54,734 nucleotides of DNA from Fen-178 sp049516835 (GCA_049516835.1 JBEKSR010000050.1:1-54734); one strand, 5' to 3'. Shown: positions 36,901-46,001, counted from the stretch's first letter. Translations and numbers: made by a program. The notes: generated by a model from the letters alone, not told the origin.

Positions 36901-37701
36901 ATGACGAGACTGCCAAAAGCGCCCGCGCCCCAGGACGCGGCGGCCCTGTTCCGCGAACAACTCGCGCACGGCGAGGTGGTACTGGGCTGTTTTCTTTCGC
37001 TCGGATCTCCGGCGACCGCCGAGTTGATGGCCAACGCCGGCTACGACTGGGCGCTCATCGATCTCGAGCACGGCGCCGGCGATGAGCGCGACGCGCTGCC
37101 CCAGATTCAAGCCCTGGCCGCCGGTGGATCGATCGCCATGGTGCGGGTGGAATCGACGGTGCGGCAGCGCGTCCATCGGGTTCTCGATTTCGGCGCCCAC
37201 GGCATCATGTTCCCGCGCATCGATTCGGCGGCGGAGGCGAAGGCCGCCGTCGCTGCCATGCGCTATCCGCCGGCCGGCGTGCGCGGCGTGGCGTTTTCGA
37301 ACCGCGCCGGCGGATACGGCTCCAACTTCCGTCCCTATATGGCGGGGTCGGCGTCGTTGATGACCATCGTCCAGATCGAGTCGCCGGCGGCGGTTGAAAA
37401 CGCGGACGCCATCGCGGCCGTTGACGGCGTGGACGTGTTGTTCGTCGGCCCGTCCGACCTGTCGCATTCGATGGGCATGCTCGGCAATTTCGAGCACCCG
37501 GACTTTGTCGCCGCCATCCAGCGCACCGCGGCGGCCGCGTCGTCGCATGGCAAGCACTGCGGAATCCTCTTGCCGAGTCCCAAGGATTTCAGGAAGTATT
37601 ACGATCTCGGATACCGCTTTATCGCCTCCGGTTCCGACGCGGTTCTGTTGAACAACGCGGCGCGGTCTTTGGTCGAAGGCATCCGCAAGAACGGCGAGTA
37701 A
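36901..37701 (+). CDS. HpcH/HpaI-family class II aldolase
   Basis: A 266-residue enzyme with the family motifs GCFLSLGSPATAELMANAGYDW, ALIDLEHGAGD, MVRVE, DFGAHGIMFPRIDSAAEA, the QIESPAAVENADAIA segment carrying a metal-ligand glutamate, and VLFVGPSDLSHSMG. It cleaves 2-keto-3-deoxy sugar acids or 4-hydroxy-2-oxo acids to pyruvate and an aldehyde, with a divalent metal. It lies 23 bp after the enolase-superfamily gene with a GGGAGG site, so the two probably act in sequence, dehydration then cleavage. The substrate is not determined. Confidence 0.9.
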   Translation: MTRLPKAPAPQDAAALFREQLAHGEVVLGCFLSLGSPATAELMANAGYDWALIDLEHGAGDERDALPQIQALAAGGSIAMVRVESTVRQRVHRVLDFGAHGIMFPRIDSAAEAKAAVAAMRYPPAGVRGVAFSNRAGGYGSNFRPYMAGSASLMTIVQIESPAAVENADAIAAVDGVDVLFVGPSDLSHSMGMLGNFEHPDFVAAIQRTAAAASSHGKHCGILLPSPKDFRKYYDLGYRFIASGSDAVLLNNAARSLVEGIRKNGE

Positions 37702-37711
37702 ACCGATACGC

Positions 37712-37717
37712 TATACT
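37712..37717 (+). promoter_or_regulatory. Possible -10 box of the tRNA-Leu promoter
   Basis: TATACT lies 22 bp before the tRNA 5' end, a good distance for a short leader. No convincing -35 hexamer is present at 17 bp upstream. Confidence 0.35.
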
Positions 37718-37739
37718 GAGGGTTCGCCGCGGGCAGCCC

Positions 37740-37828
37740 GCTGGAGTGGCGGAACTGGCAGACGCACGGGACTCAAAATCCCGCGACCTTCACTGGTCAT
37801 GAGGGTTCGACCCCCTCCTCCAGCACCA
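37740..37828 (+). tRNA. tRNA-Leu (anticodon CAA)
   Basis: The class II tRNA folds fully: acceptor stem GCTGGAG pairs with CTCCAGC (37818-37824), anticodon stem CGGGA/TCCCG encloses loop CTCAAAA with anticodon CAA, a long variable arm has stem GACC/GGTC, and the T arm is GAGGG-TTCGACC-CCCTC. Discriminator A (37825) and an encoded CCA (37826-37828) follow. The final A of CCA is also the A of an ATG. Confidence 0.95.
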
Positions 37829-38148
37829 TGAAAGCCCATACGTTAGGTGTTCCGGCCGTTCCTCTTTCTCCTCTTGGTTCGTTTTTCCAGGAAGCCCTCA
37901 CGACACTTGCCCACGCCGAACAAATGCGAAAATCCGCCAGCCTGGACGGCCTGATCTTTCGCGGCATGTCTCATCGGCAACTGGGGCAGGAGGCGGAGGC
38001 GAAACCAGCCCTGCTGGGCGATCTCGCGAAAGTGCCCGGCGATCGACGCTACAATGGCGGTCTGCAAGCGGTAGCGGATAACAGGACCAGCGAATCCTGT
38101 TCCGCGAAGCCCAGGACCTGGTTGTGCCAAAGAAGAGGTGGGGCGCCT
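37829..38148 (+). other. Spacer between tRNA-Leu and TRAP operon, no convincing gene
   Basis: These 320 bp are open in the frame of the following lipoprotein gene, from the ATG that overlaps the tRNA CCA, but the translation has no recognisable motif. The downstream lipoprotein has its own signal peptide, lipobox and ribosome-binding site at 38149. The region may hold the TRAP operon promoter; no clear box is seen. Confidence 0.45.
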
Positions 38149-39069
38149 ATGAGACCGTTAATGACCGTTGTTCTGCTGCTCCTGTCGGCCGGCTGCTCGA
38201 TCAAGCGGGTGGCCATCGACAAGCTCGGAACCGCGCTGGCCTCGGGAGGCAACACATTCACCAGCGACGACGACCCCGAGCTGGCGGAGGCCGCCATCCC
38301 CTTCGGGCTCAAGCTCTATGAAAGCCTGCTCGCGGAATCGCCCAAGCATGCCGGCCTGCTGCTCGCCGCGGCCCAGGGCTTCACCGAATACTCCTACGCT
38401 TTCGTGGATTCGCGCATCGACGAAGCCCGCGCCGAAAGCCTGGAACGAGCCGATGCCCTCCGCGAGCGTGCGCGCAAGCTCTATATCCGCGCTTATCGAT
38501 ATGGGATGCGCGGCCTCGAGGCGCATCACCCGGGCTTCGCCGCGGCACTCGATAACGATGCCGATCGCGCATTGCAGCGCGTTACCAGGCGCGACGTTCC
38601 ATTGCTTTACTGGACCGCGGCCGCCCGGGGGCTGACGATTTCCCTTTCCAAGACCAGCCCCGAGCTCATCGCGGAGCTGCCGTTGGTGGAGACGATTGTG
38701 CGCCGCGTTGCGGAGCTGGATGAAAACTTCGGCGCGGGCGCGGTGCCCGAATTTTTGATCACCTTGGAGGCCGCGCACAGCGGCGTCAAGCCGGAGGAGC
38801 AACAGAAGCTCATGCGCCAGCACTTCGAGCGCGCACTGGAGCTTTCCCAAGGCAAGCGCGCCGGCACCTTCGTCTCGTTCGCCGAGAACGCCTGCGTGCC
38901 GGCCCAGAACAAAGCCGAGTTCCAATCGCTGCTGGAAAAAGCCCTGGCTGTGGATCCCGATGCGGACCTGGACAACCGCCTGGCCAACCTGGTCGCGCAA
39001 CGCCGCGCGCGCTGGTTGCTGAAGCACGTCGACGATCTGTTCCTGGAAGCAGCGCCGAAGCAACAATAA
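38149..39069 (+). CDS. TRAP transporter T-component lipoprotein (TatT family)
   Basis: A 306-residue lipoprotein: signal MRPLMTVVLLLLSAGC with lipobox LSAGC. The mature part is helical and TPR-like (AAIPFGLKLYESLLAESPKHAGLLLAAAQGF, RARKLYIRAYRYGMRGL, QHFERALELSQGKRAGTFVSFAENACVPAQN, FQSLLEKALAVDPDAD). TatT proteins form periplasmic trimers that dock the DctP-type ligand-binding protein, whose gene follows after 9 bp. The start was placed at the ATG with an AGAGGTGGGG site. Confidence 0.88.
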   Translation: MRPLMTVVLLLLSAGCSIKRVAIDKLGTALASGGNTFTSDDDPELAEAAIPFGLKLYESLLAESPKHAGLLLAAAQGFTEYSYAFVDSRIDEARAESLERADALRERARKLYIRAYRYGMRGLEAHHPGFAAALDNDADRALQRVTRRDVPLLYWTAAARGLTISLSKTSPELIAELPLVETIVRRVAELDENFGAGAVPEFLITLEAAHSGVKPEEQQKLMRQHFERALELSQGKRAGTFVSFAENACVPAQNKAEFQSLLEKALAVDPDADLDNRLANLVAQRRARWLLKHVDDLFLEAAPKQQ

Positions 39070-39078
39070 GGAGGAGAG

Positions 39079-40161
39079 ATGCGGAAGACGATCGTGATCT
39101 GCGCGGTGCTATGCGTTCTCGCCGGGGCGGCCCGCGCCCAGAAGGTCGAGAAGGTCGAGATCATCATGGCCACGCTCGCGCCCACCGACTCGGAATGGTA
39201 CAAGGTGATGGAGAACATGGGCGCCGAGTGGAAGAAGATCTCGGGCGGCAATGTCAACTTGTCGATCCGCGCCGGCGGCGTGGTGGGCGACGACCCGGAC
39301 GCCGTACGCAGGCTGCGCTCCGGCTCCATCCAGGCCGCGGGCCTGACCAGCGCGGGCCTCGGCGATATCGACCTGGGCGTGGCGGCCCTCCAGATCCCCA
39401 TGATGTTCGACAACTACGCGGAGCTGGATTTCGTGCGCGACCGTATCGCCCCGAAACTCGAAAAGAGAATCGAAGACAAAGGCTACCTGGTGCTGAATTG
39501 GGGCGACGCCGGCTGGGTTCAGTTTTTCTCCACCAAGCCGGTTCATCGGCTGGACGATCTGCGCAAGCTCAAGCTCTTCACCTGGGCCGGCTACCCCACG
39601 GAAGAGGATCTTTGGAAGGCTAACGGCTTTCGCGTGGTGCCGCTGGCCTCCACCGATATTGTCCAGCAACTTGAGACGCACGGCATCGAAGCCGTGCCCA
39701 CCACGGCCTTGTACGCGGAGACGGCCCAGCTCTTCAAGCTGGCCGGATATATGTGCGACGTCAAATGGGCGCCCTTGCTCGGAGCGACCATCGTTTCGAA
39801 CGCAACCTGGGAGAGGATCCCGGCCGCACAGCGCGGCCCCATGCTGGCCGCCGCGCGCAAATCCGGGGAGGCCCTGAAGAACGATATCCGCGCGCAGGAC
39901 ACACGGGCCCTCCAGACCATGACCAAGGGCCAGCCGGGGAAGCGCTCCAACACGCTCACCATCACTACCCTCGATCCGGCTGCCCTCGCCGAATGGCGTC
40001 AGCAGACCGAGGCCATCTACCCCAAGATGAAAGGCAAGATGGTGCCGGCCGACCTGTTTGACGAGGTCCAGCGCCTGCGGGACGAGTACCGGACACAGCA
40101 TCCGGCCGGGACTCCGGAAAAGGCCGACGCCAAGAGTGCCGTCAAAGGCAAAGCCAAATGA
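39079..40161 (+). CDS. dctP: TRAP transporter substrate-binding protein DctP
   Basis: A 360-residue periplasmic protein with a signal peptide (IVICAVLCVLAGAARAQ) and DctP family segments: IIMATLAPTDSEWYKVMENM, ISGGNVNLSIRAGGVVGDDPDAVRRLRSG, QIPMMFDNYAEL, and the hinge region HRLDDLRKLKLFTWAGYP. The start has a strong AGGAGG site. It captures a ligand, usually an organic acid, and hands it to the membrane part encoded next, with an ATGA overlap. The C-terminus is an Ala/Lys-rich extension beyond the fold. The ligand is unknown. Confidence 0.92.
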   Translation: MRKTIVICAVLCVLAGAARAQKVEKVEIIMATLAPTDSEWYKVMENMGAEWKKISGGNVNLSIRAGGVVGDDPDAVRRLRSGSIQAAGLTSAGLGDIDLGVAALQIPMMFDNYAELDFVRDRIAPKLEKRIEDKGYLVLNWGDAGWVQFFSTKPVHRLDDLRKLKLFTWAGYPTEEDLWKANGFRVVPLASTDIVQQLETHGIEAVPTTALYAETAQLFKLAGYMCDVKWAPLLGATIVSNATWERIPAAQRGPMLAAARKSGEALKNDIRAQDTRALQTMTKGQPGKRSNTLTITTLDPAALAEWRQQTEAIYPKMKGKMVPADLFDEVQRLRDEYRTQHPAGTPEKADAKSAVKGKAK

Positions 40162-41960
40162 GGCGTTTCTGGCGCATTCTTTCAGCCGGGGAAAAAGGGC
40201 TGTCGATTGCCGCGATCTCTTTGATGTCGCTGCTGCCCTGTATCGCCATGGTGACGCGCCTGGCGGGCACCGCCGGAATTTCGGGCTCGGTGGTCTTCGT
40301 GCAGCAACTGACACTGTGCGTGGCCTTCCTCGGGGCCGGCCTGGCCGCTTCCGGCGATCGCCTGCTCTCCATGTCCGCGAATACGTTTCTGCCCGAAAAG
40401 TGGGTCGGCCCCGTGCGCGTTTTCGCCTGCGGCCTCACCGCGGCCATCGCCGCCGGACTTTGTTGGGCCAGCTACCAGTTCGTCGTTTTGGAAAGAAGCG
40501 GCGGAAAAGAACTGGCCCTCGGAATCAAGACCTGGGTCCCCGCTGCCGTCATGCCGTTCGGTCTTCTGCTGGTCACCATCCGCGCCATCCGGGGCGCCGG
40601 TCCCCGCGCGCAACAGCGCTTGGCCGCCGCCGCGTTCCTCCTGGTCCCTTTGATTCTCGGACTGGCGGGAAGGCCCGAAGGGAATGTCGTCTTATGGATC
40701 GGCATCCCCGTGGTCCTCGCCGGAGCCGTCCTGGGTCTGCCGATCTTCGCCACTCTGGGCGGAGTCGCGCTGCTGTTGCTCTGGGGTTCCGGACAACCCG
40801 CCTCCGACGTGCCGGATAACGCCTACTCCCTGATGGTCTCGGAAGTGTTGCCCTCGCTGCCGCTCTATACGCTGGCCGGCTACCTGCTGGTGGAAGGCGG
40901 CGCCAGCACGCGCCTGTTGCGCGTCTACAACGCCTTTTTCGGTTGGCTGCCGGGCGGCCTCGCGATCACTACAGCCGTCGGCTGCGCCATCTTCACCTGG
41001 GCCGGCTCCGGCGTCACCATCGTTTCGATGGGCGGCCTGCTGCTGCCGATGCTCATGAAGGCGCGCTACTCGGAGCGCTTCTCCATCGGCCTGATCAACG
41101 CCTCCGGCTCGCTCGGCCTGCTGTTTCCGCCCAGCCTCCCGGTGATCCTGTACGCCGTCTACGCCAAGAATGTGCACATCGACGCGCTCTTCGTGGGCGG
41201 CTTTGTGCCCGGGCTGCTGATGGTCGCGATGGTCTCGGCCTTCGGTGTGTTTCACGGTATGCGCAGCGGCGCGCCGCGCGCGGCCTTCTCCTTCGCCGAA
41301 GCGCGCCTGGCCCTCTGGGAAGCCAAGTGGGAACTCGCCGTGCCGGTGCTCGTGATCGTCGGCCTCTTCGGCGGATTCGGCACCTTGGTGGAAGCCGGCG
41401 CCGTTACCGTGGTCTATTCCTTCATCGTGGAATGCTTCATCGCGCGCGGGTTTTCCCTCCGCCGCGATTTCCCCCGCATCGCGCTCGAGTGCGTGACCGT
41501 GATGGGCGGCGTGCTCATGATCATCGGTGTGGCCAAAGGCCTCACCTACTACCTCGCCATCAAAGACGTTCCCGGCATGCTGACGGATTGGGTGGATGTC
41601 CACATCCACTCCAAGTACGTTTTCCTGCTGCTGCTCAACGTGGTGCTGCTCATCAAGGGCTCCTTCATGGACGTGTTCTCGGCCATCATCGTGATGGTCC
41701 CGTTGATCCGCCCGATTGCCATGAAGTTCGGCATCGACCCGGTGCAGATGGGCGTCATCTTCCTCGCCAACCTCGAACTCGGATACCTCACACCTCCCAT
41801 CGGCATGAACCTCTGTCTCGCCGCCTACCGTTTCAGACAGCCGATGATTGCCGTCTACCGCGCGACGCTTCCCTTTTATATGATCCTGCTGGCCGGGGTG
41901 TTACTCATCACCTATGTGCCCGAGCTGACTACGCTGCCAGTGAAGTGGCTGGGCCTGTGA
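40158..41960 (+). CDS. dctM: TRAP transporter fused permease DctQM
   Basis: A 600-residue membrane protein. The first ~165 residues with four helices correspond to the small DctQ subunit (ISLMSLLPCIAMVTRLAG), and the rest to the 12-helix DctM subunit, with segments GIPVVLAGAVLGLPIFATLGG, PSLPLYTLAGYLLVEGG, GASGSLG-like NASGSLGLLFPPSLPVILY and LELGYLTPPIGMNLCLA. It moves substrate inward with Na+ or H+. The QM fusion plus a TatT lipoprotein is one known TRAP subtype. Its GTGA end overlaps the next gene. Confidence 0.92.
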   Translation: MRRFWRILSAGEKGLSIAAISLMSLLPCIAMVTRLAGTAGISGSVVFVQQLTLCVAFLGAGLAASGDRLLSMSANTFLPEKWVGPVRVFACGLTAAIAAGLCWASYQFVVLERSGGKELALGIKTWVPAAVMPFGLLLVTIRAIRGAGPRAQQRLAAAAFLLVPLILGLAGRPEGNVVLWIGIPVVLAGAVLGLPIFATLGGVALLLLWGSGQPASDVPDNAYSLMVSEVLPSLPLYTLAGYLLVEGGASTRLLRVYNAFFGWLPGGLAITTAVGCAIFTWAGSGVTIVSMGGLLLPMLMKARYSERFSIGLINASGSLGLLFPPSLPVILYAVYAKNVHIDALFVGGFVPGLLMVAMVSAFGVFHGMRSGAPRAAFSFAEARLALWEAKWELAVPVLVIVGLFGGFGTLVEAGAVTVVYSFIVECFIARGFSLRRDFPRIALECVTVMGGVLMIIGVAKGLTYYLAIKDVPGMLTDWVDVHIHSKYVFLLLLNVVLLIKGSFMDVFSAIIVMVPLIRPIAMKFGIDPVQMGVIFLANLELGYLTPPIGMNLCLAAYRFRQPMIAVYRATLPFYMILLAGVLLITYVPELTTLPVKWLGL

Positions 41961-42844
41961 AGCGCCGGGTGATCGACAGCCTTATGAAGAACCTGGGTCG
42001 GTGGATTCTGGTGGCGGCGTTGCTTGCCGTCGGAGCCGCTGCCCCGGCGCCCGATTCCTTCCGCTTCGCGATTCTGGGCGACCGGACTGGAGAGGCCCAA
42101 CGGGGCGTCTACGAGCAGGTGTGGGAGGAACTGGCCGCTGAAAGCCCGGCGTTCGTAGTCAGTGTAGGCGACACCATCCAGGGGATGAACGACGCCGGCG
42201 CGGAAGCGGAGTGGCGTGAAGCCCGGCGGATTCTCCAGCTTTACCGGCGCTTTCCGCTCTATCTTGCGCCCGGCAACCACGACGTCTGGTCTCCGGCATC
42301 GGAGCGGCTGTTCCAGCAGCACGCCGCGTACCCCCCGCACTACAGTTTCGATTACGGACGGGCGCATTTCACCATCCTGGACAATAGCCGCTCCGAGGAA
42401 CTGCCGGCCCAGGAGCTGGTCTTCCTGGAAGCGGACTTGAAAGCCCATGCCGGGCAGCCGGTGAAGATGATCGTCATGCACCGGCCATCCTGGATAGTCG
42501 ACGTGGCGCTCCGGAATCCAAACTTCGCGTTGCACCAACTTGCCCGGCGGTACGGCGTCCAGTATGTGGTCGCGGGACATATTCACCAACTGCTGCGCCT
42601 CGAACTCGAAGGCGTGACGTATGTCTCAATGGCGAGCTCGGGCGGGCGCCTCCGGTTATCCGGACTCTACGAAGACGGTTGGTTTTTCGGACACGCGTCG
42701 GTCGAAGTACACGCCAAGAGCATCGACTTTCAGATCAAGGAAGCAGGCCCGCCGCACGGCCAGGGCCGGGTGACGAAACTGACGGACTGGGGCATGGCCG
42801 GTCTGGTCAAGAGAGACCAGCGCGAGTCCGCGCCGGCGAAGTAG
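41957..42844 (+). CDS. Exported calcineurin-like metallophosphatase
   Basis: A 295-residue protein that starts at a GTG overlapping the DctQM stop (GTGA), or at ATG 41984. The leader NLGRWILVAALLAVGAAAP is a signal peptide. Metal-site motifs: FAILGDRTG, VVSVGDTIQ, APGNHDVW, MIVMHRP and VAGHIHQ. The first motif has GDRTG instead of GDxHG. Coupling to the TRAP genes suggests a periplasmic phosphatase that frees or processes the transported substrate; this is inference. Confidence 0.88.
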   Translation: MKRRVIDSLMKNLGRWILVAALLAVGAAAPAPDSFRFAILGDRTGEAQRGVYEQVWEELAAESPAFVVSVGDTIQGMNDAGAEAEWREARRILQLYRRFPLYLAPGNHDVWSPASERLFQQHAAYPPHYSFDYGRAHFTILDNSRSEELPAQELVFLEADLKAHAGQPVKMIVMHRPSWIVDVALRNPNFALHQLARRYGVQYVVAGHIHQLLRLELEGVTYVSMASSGGRLRLSGLYEDGWFFGHASVEVHAKSIDFQIKEAGPPHGQGRVTKLTDWGMAGLVKRDQRESAPAK

Positions 42845-42865
42845 CGTTGGCAAGGCCGGCGGCTT

Positions 42866-45448
42866 TCACCTCCCATCCGCCCAAGTGATGAGTCCGGGCA
42901 GGAAGGCCTTGGGCTCGTCGGGGTGGAACGGCAAGACCCGCACCGTGTAGCCGTGGAGACCGCTCCGGCTGCACGGCACCGCGGCCGCCTCGAAGATACC
43001 AAGTCCTTCCGGGCTCTGCCCCGCCGGTTGCATGGGAATCGCCACGCCATCCGTGATTTCGCCACCGGAGTCGAGCCGGCCCAGATAGAGCTCCACCGCG
43101 ACTTCATCGGCGGGGATTGCCCCCAGCCGGATCCACGCCCGGACCTGGATTTGGCTGCCGACCGCCAGCTCCGTGGCCGCCAACGCGGCAATGCGCTCGA
43201 CGCGGACCTGGGCCCAATTCGCCCGCATGCGCGAAACCCAGGCCGCCAGCATCTTGGCGAGCGCCGATTTTTCCGCCGTCAACCGTTGGTATCTCTCGTG
43301 CGCCGTCGAATAGTTGCCGGCGTACTGCTTGACCACACGTTGCATGTTGAATGACGGACACAAGTGGGAGATGGACCCTTTCATGTTGGCGATCCAGCGC
43401 CGCGGCAGGCCATCGGCGCCCCGATCGTAGAAAGCCGGAACGATGTCGTGTTCCAGCAAGTCGTAGAGGGCGGCCGACTCCACCTGGTCCTGGTACTCGG
43501 CGTTGTCGTAGCTCTCGCCGCGTCCGATGGCCCACCCCACAAACTGATTCCTGGCAGCCGCCTCCCGCCAGGCTTCGTCCCACCAGCCATCCAGTATGCT
43601 CAGATTGATGGCGCCGTTGGCCAGCGCCTTCATGCCGCTGGTTCCACTGGCCTCGAGGGGCCGCAGCGGAGTGTTGAGCCATATGTCCGAGCCCTGCACC
43701 AGGGACCGCGCCATGGCCATATCGTAGTCTTCCAGAAACACCAGCCGGCGGCGGAACTCTTTCCGCTGCGCCAGTCTTATGATCTGCTGGATCAACTGTT
43801 TGCCGGCATCGTCGCGAGGATGGGCTTTGCCGGCAAACAGAATCTGCACGGGACGCTCCACATTATTGAGGATGCGCCCCAGGCGCTCGACGTCCCGCAG
43901 CACAAGAGTCGCGCGCTTGTAGGTGGCGAAGCGCCGCGCGAAGCCGATGGTCAGCGCATCCGGGTCGAGTACTTCGTCGGCCGCATCGATCTCCGACTGC
44001 GGCGCGCCGCGGCGTTGGAGCTGCAACCGCAGATGCCGCCTGGCGAATGCCACCAGGCGCACCCGGCGGCGCTCGTGGGTTCGCCACAGCTCCTCGGCCG
44101 GAATGCCCTCCACCCGCTGCCACAGTTTCACATCGGCGTCCACCCGCCAGTTCGGCCCCAGGTACCGGTCATACAGTTGGTTCATCTCGAGAGAGATCCA
44201 GGAGCGGAAATGCACGCCGTTGGTGACGTGGCCGATGGGGACCTCATCCTCCGGGACACCCGGCCAGATGGACTTCCACATCCTCCGGGAGACCTCTCCG
44301 TGCAGCTTGCTGACTCCATTGCTCGAGGCCGCCATGCGCAGCGCCAGCACCGTCATGCAGAACTGCTCAGCGTCGTCGGCCGGATTCTGCCGGCCTAGCG
44401 CCAGGAACTCCCCACGGCCGATCCCCAGCCGGTTGATGTAATCCCCGAAGTAACGGTCCATCAAGGCAGCCGGAAAGTAATCGTGGCCCGCCGGGACCGG
44501 TGTATGGCCCGTGAAGATCAGGCCCGCGGACGCCGCCTCCCACGCCTCCTGAAACGAGAGTCCATGCTTCTCTTTCAGCTTGTGCACGCGTTCCAGCCCA
44601 AGGAATGCGGAGTGCCCCTCGTTCATGTGGTACACGGTGGGGTCCAGTCCCAGCGCTTCCAGGGCGCGATACCCGCCGATGCCGAGGAGGATCTCCTGTT
44701 TCAGCCGCATCTCGAGATCGCCGCCGTAAAGCTGGTCGGTGATGACGCGGTCCTCGGGACGGTTGGCCGGCAGGTTGGAATCCAGCAGGAAAAGCGATAC
44801 GCGGCCGGCTTGCGCTCTCCACACTTGTGCCGTCACCGAACGGCCGGGATACGCTACTTCCACCGTCACGGCGCTCCCGTCGGCCCGGCGTTCGCGGGTG
44901 AGGGGAAGGGTCTGAAAATCGTTGTCTTCGTACGACTCCTGCTGCCATCCGGCGGCGTTGAGGTATTGACGAAAGTACCCCTGCTGGTACAGCAGGCCGA
45001 CACCCACCAGCGGCACACCCAGATTGCTGGCCGACTTCAGATGATCGCCGGCCAGCACGCCCAGCCCGCCCGCAAATATGGACAGGCACTCCGTCAATCC
45101 GAACTCGGCCGAGAAGTAAGCCACCAGCAACCCGTTCGTCCGATCGTACGTGCGGCGATACCAGGTGGATTCCGCCGAGAGGTAGGAGGCCATTTCCTTG
45201 ACCAGGCGATCCAGTTGGGCCAGGAACGACTCATCTTTGGCCGCGGCCTCCAGTTGCGCCTGGTCGATGGTCCCTAACATCAGCACCGGGTTGTGCCCGG
45301 TGGATTCCCAGAGGTCGCTATCCAAGCGGCGGAACAGTTCAATGGTGTCGTGGTTCCACGCCCATCGCAGGTTGTACGCCAGTTGACGGAGGCCTTCGAG
45401 CGCGGCGGGCAACGACGGGATGACATTGAATACGTGGACGGGCTTCAT
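42866..45448 (-). CDS. glgP: Alpha-glucan (glycogen) phosphorylase
   Basis: An 860-residue enzyme of the short, archaeal/bacterial-type phosphorylase family. It starts with the N-terminal DUF3417-like part (LPAALEGLRQLAYNLRWAWNHD) and continues with LVAYFSAEFGLTECLSIFAGGLGVLAGDH, VYHMNEGHSAFLGLER, FTGHTPVPAGHD and the PLP-lysine motif EASGTSGMKALANGAIN. It releases glucose-1-phosphate from alpha-1,4-glucans using phosphate. No other glycogen genes lie nearby. The frame is complete, and the C-terminus carries an immunoglobulin-like extension common in this subtype. Confidence 0.94.
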   Translation of the reverse strand: MKPVHVFNVIPSLPAALEGLRQLAYNLRWAWNHDTIELFRRLDSDLWESTGHNPVLMLGTIDQAQLEAAAKDESFLAQLDRLVKEMASYLSAESTWYRRTYDRTNGLLVAYFSAEFGLTECLSIFAGGLGVLAGDHLKSASNLGVPLVGVGLLYQQGYFRQYLNAAGWQQESYEDNDFQTLPLTRERRADGSAVTVEVAYPGRSVTAQVWRAQAGRVSLFLLDSNLPANRPEDRVITDQLYGGDLEMRLKQEILLGIGGYRALEALGLDPTVYHMNEGHSAFLGLERVHKLKEKHGLSFQEAWEAASAGLIFTGHTPVPAGHDYFPAALMDRYFGDYINRLGIGRGEFLALGRQNPADDAEQFCMTVLALRMAASSNGVSKLHGEVSRRMWKSIWPGVPEDEVPIGHVTNGVHFRSWISLEMNQLYDRYLGPNWRVDADVKLWQRVEGIPAEELWRTHERRRVRLVAFARRHLRLQLQRRGAPQSEIDAADEVLDPDALTIGFARRFATYKRATLVLRDVERLGRILNNVERPVQILFAGKAHPRDDAGKQLIQQIIRLAQRKEFRRRLVFLEDYDMAMARSLVQGSDIWLNTPLRPLEASGTSGMKALANGAINLSILDGWWDEAWREAAARNQFVGWAIGRGESYDNAEYQDQVESAALYDLLEHDIVPAFYDRGADGLPRRWIANMKGSISHLCPSFNMQRVVKQYAGNYSTAHERYQRLTAEKSALAKMLAAWVSRMRANWAQVRVERIAALAATELAVGSQIQVRAWIRLGAIPADEVAVELYLGRLDSGGEITDGVAIPMQPAGQSPEGLGIFEAAAVPCSRSGLHGYTVRVLPFHPDEPKAFLPGLITWADGR

Positions 45449-45683
45449 AGTGCCAGTATAGGAGTTTCAGATTCCGGTGACCGGATAATGCCTCCGTGAA
45501 CCTCGCCTGCAATGCGAGTAACTGCGCGCTGGGTGCCTAACGGTCTTGGGATTTCGGGGCGCAGCCGCGGAATCTGCCGGCGCACGGTGGCGGCGTTGTT
45601 TCGAATGCCGCGTGTTGGCAGATGGTTACAGAGCCGCGACTGCGGGTGCGGCTGCCGGGGAGGGGGTTCCCCAGATGGGTCAG
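45449..45683 (+). other. Intergenic stretch, no gene seen
   Basis: Between glgP and the repeat units. It contains GC-rich imperfect palindromes (CGGGGCGCAGCC... and TGCGGGTGCGGC-type runs), but no frame with a ribosome-binding site or a recognised motif. The glgP promoter should lie at its left side; no clear box. Confidence 0.35.
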
Positions 45684-45785
45684 GCACCCCACCCGGGTGA
45701 CGCATCTTGTTGGGGTGTGTGGAGTTGTAATTCATGAGGTTTTAAGTCCCTCTTTTTCAATGGGTTGCGGTGGCGGTTGGAGATT

Positions 45786-45828
45786 GGGAGACGCATCGGA
45801 AGGGCTTTTTTGGCAAGATGCGTCTCCC
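45786..45828 (+). repeat. Hairpin A in repeat unit A
   Basis: Perfect 12-bp inverted repeat GGGAGACGCATC / GATGCGTCTCCC (45786-45797 and 45817-45828) with a 19-nt loop containing a T-run. Compare hairpin B, which keeps pairing with different bases. Confidence 0.85.
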
Positions 45829-45831
45829 GAC

Positions 45832-45900
45832 GGGGGCCAGGGGCCGGGGACCAGGGGCCGGGGGCCAGGGGCCAGGGGCCGGGGGCCAGGGGCCGGGGGG
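45832..45900 (+). repeat. G-rich heptamer minisatellite
   Basis: About nine to ten copies of GGGGCC(A/G) in tandem, with one GGGGACC variant. The same heptamer recurs in a shorter run at 46135-46168. G-runs of four to six suit G-quadruplex formation. Copy number is likely to vary. Confidence 0.85.
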
Positions 45901-46001
45901 CACCCTGTCTGTGTGACGCATCTGTTCAGGTATGTGGAGTTGTTATTCATGAGGTTTTAAGTTCTTCTATTTCAATGGGTTGTGTGGGTGGGTCGGGATT
46001 T

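Noticed and set aside
43364..44398. Long plus-strand frames antisense to glgP (also 44483-45277)
   Set aside because: The minus strand carries a complete phosphorylase; the plus frames have no recognisable content.
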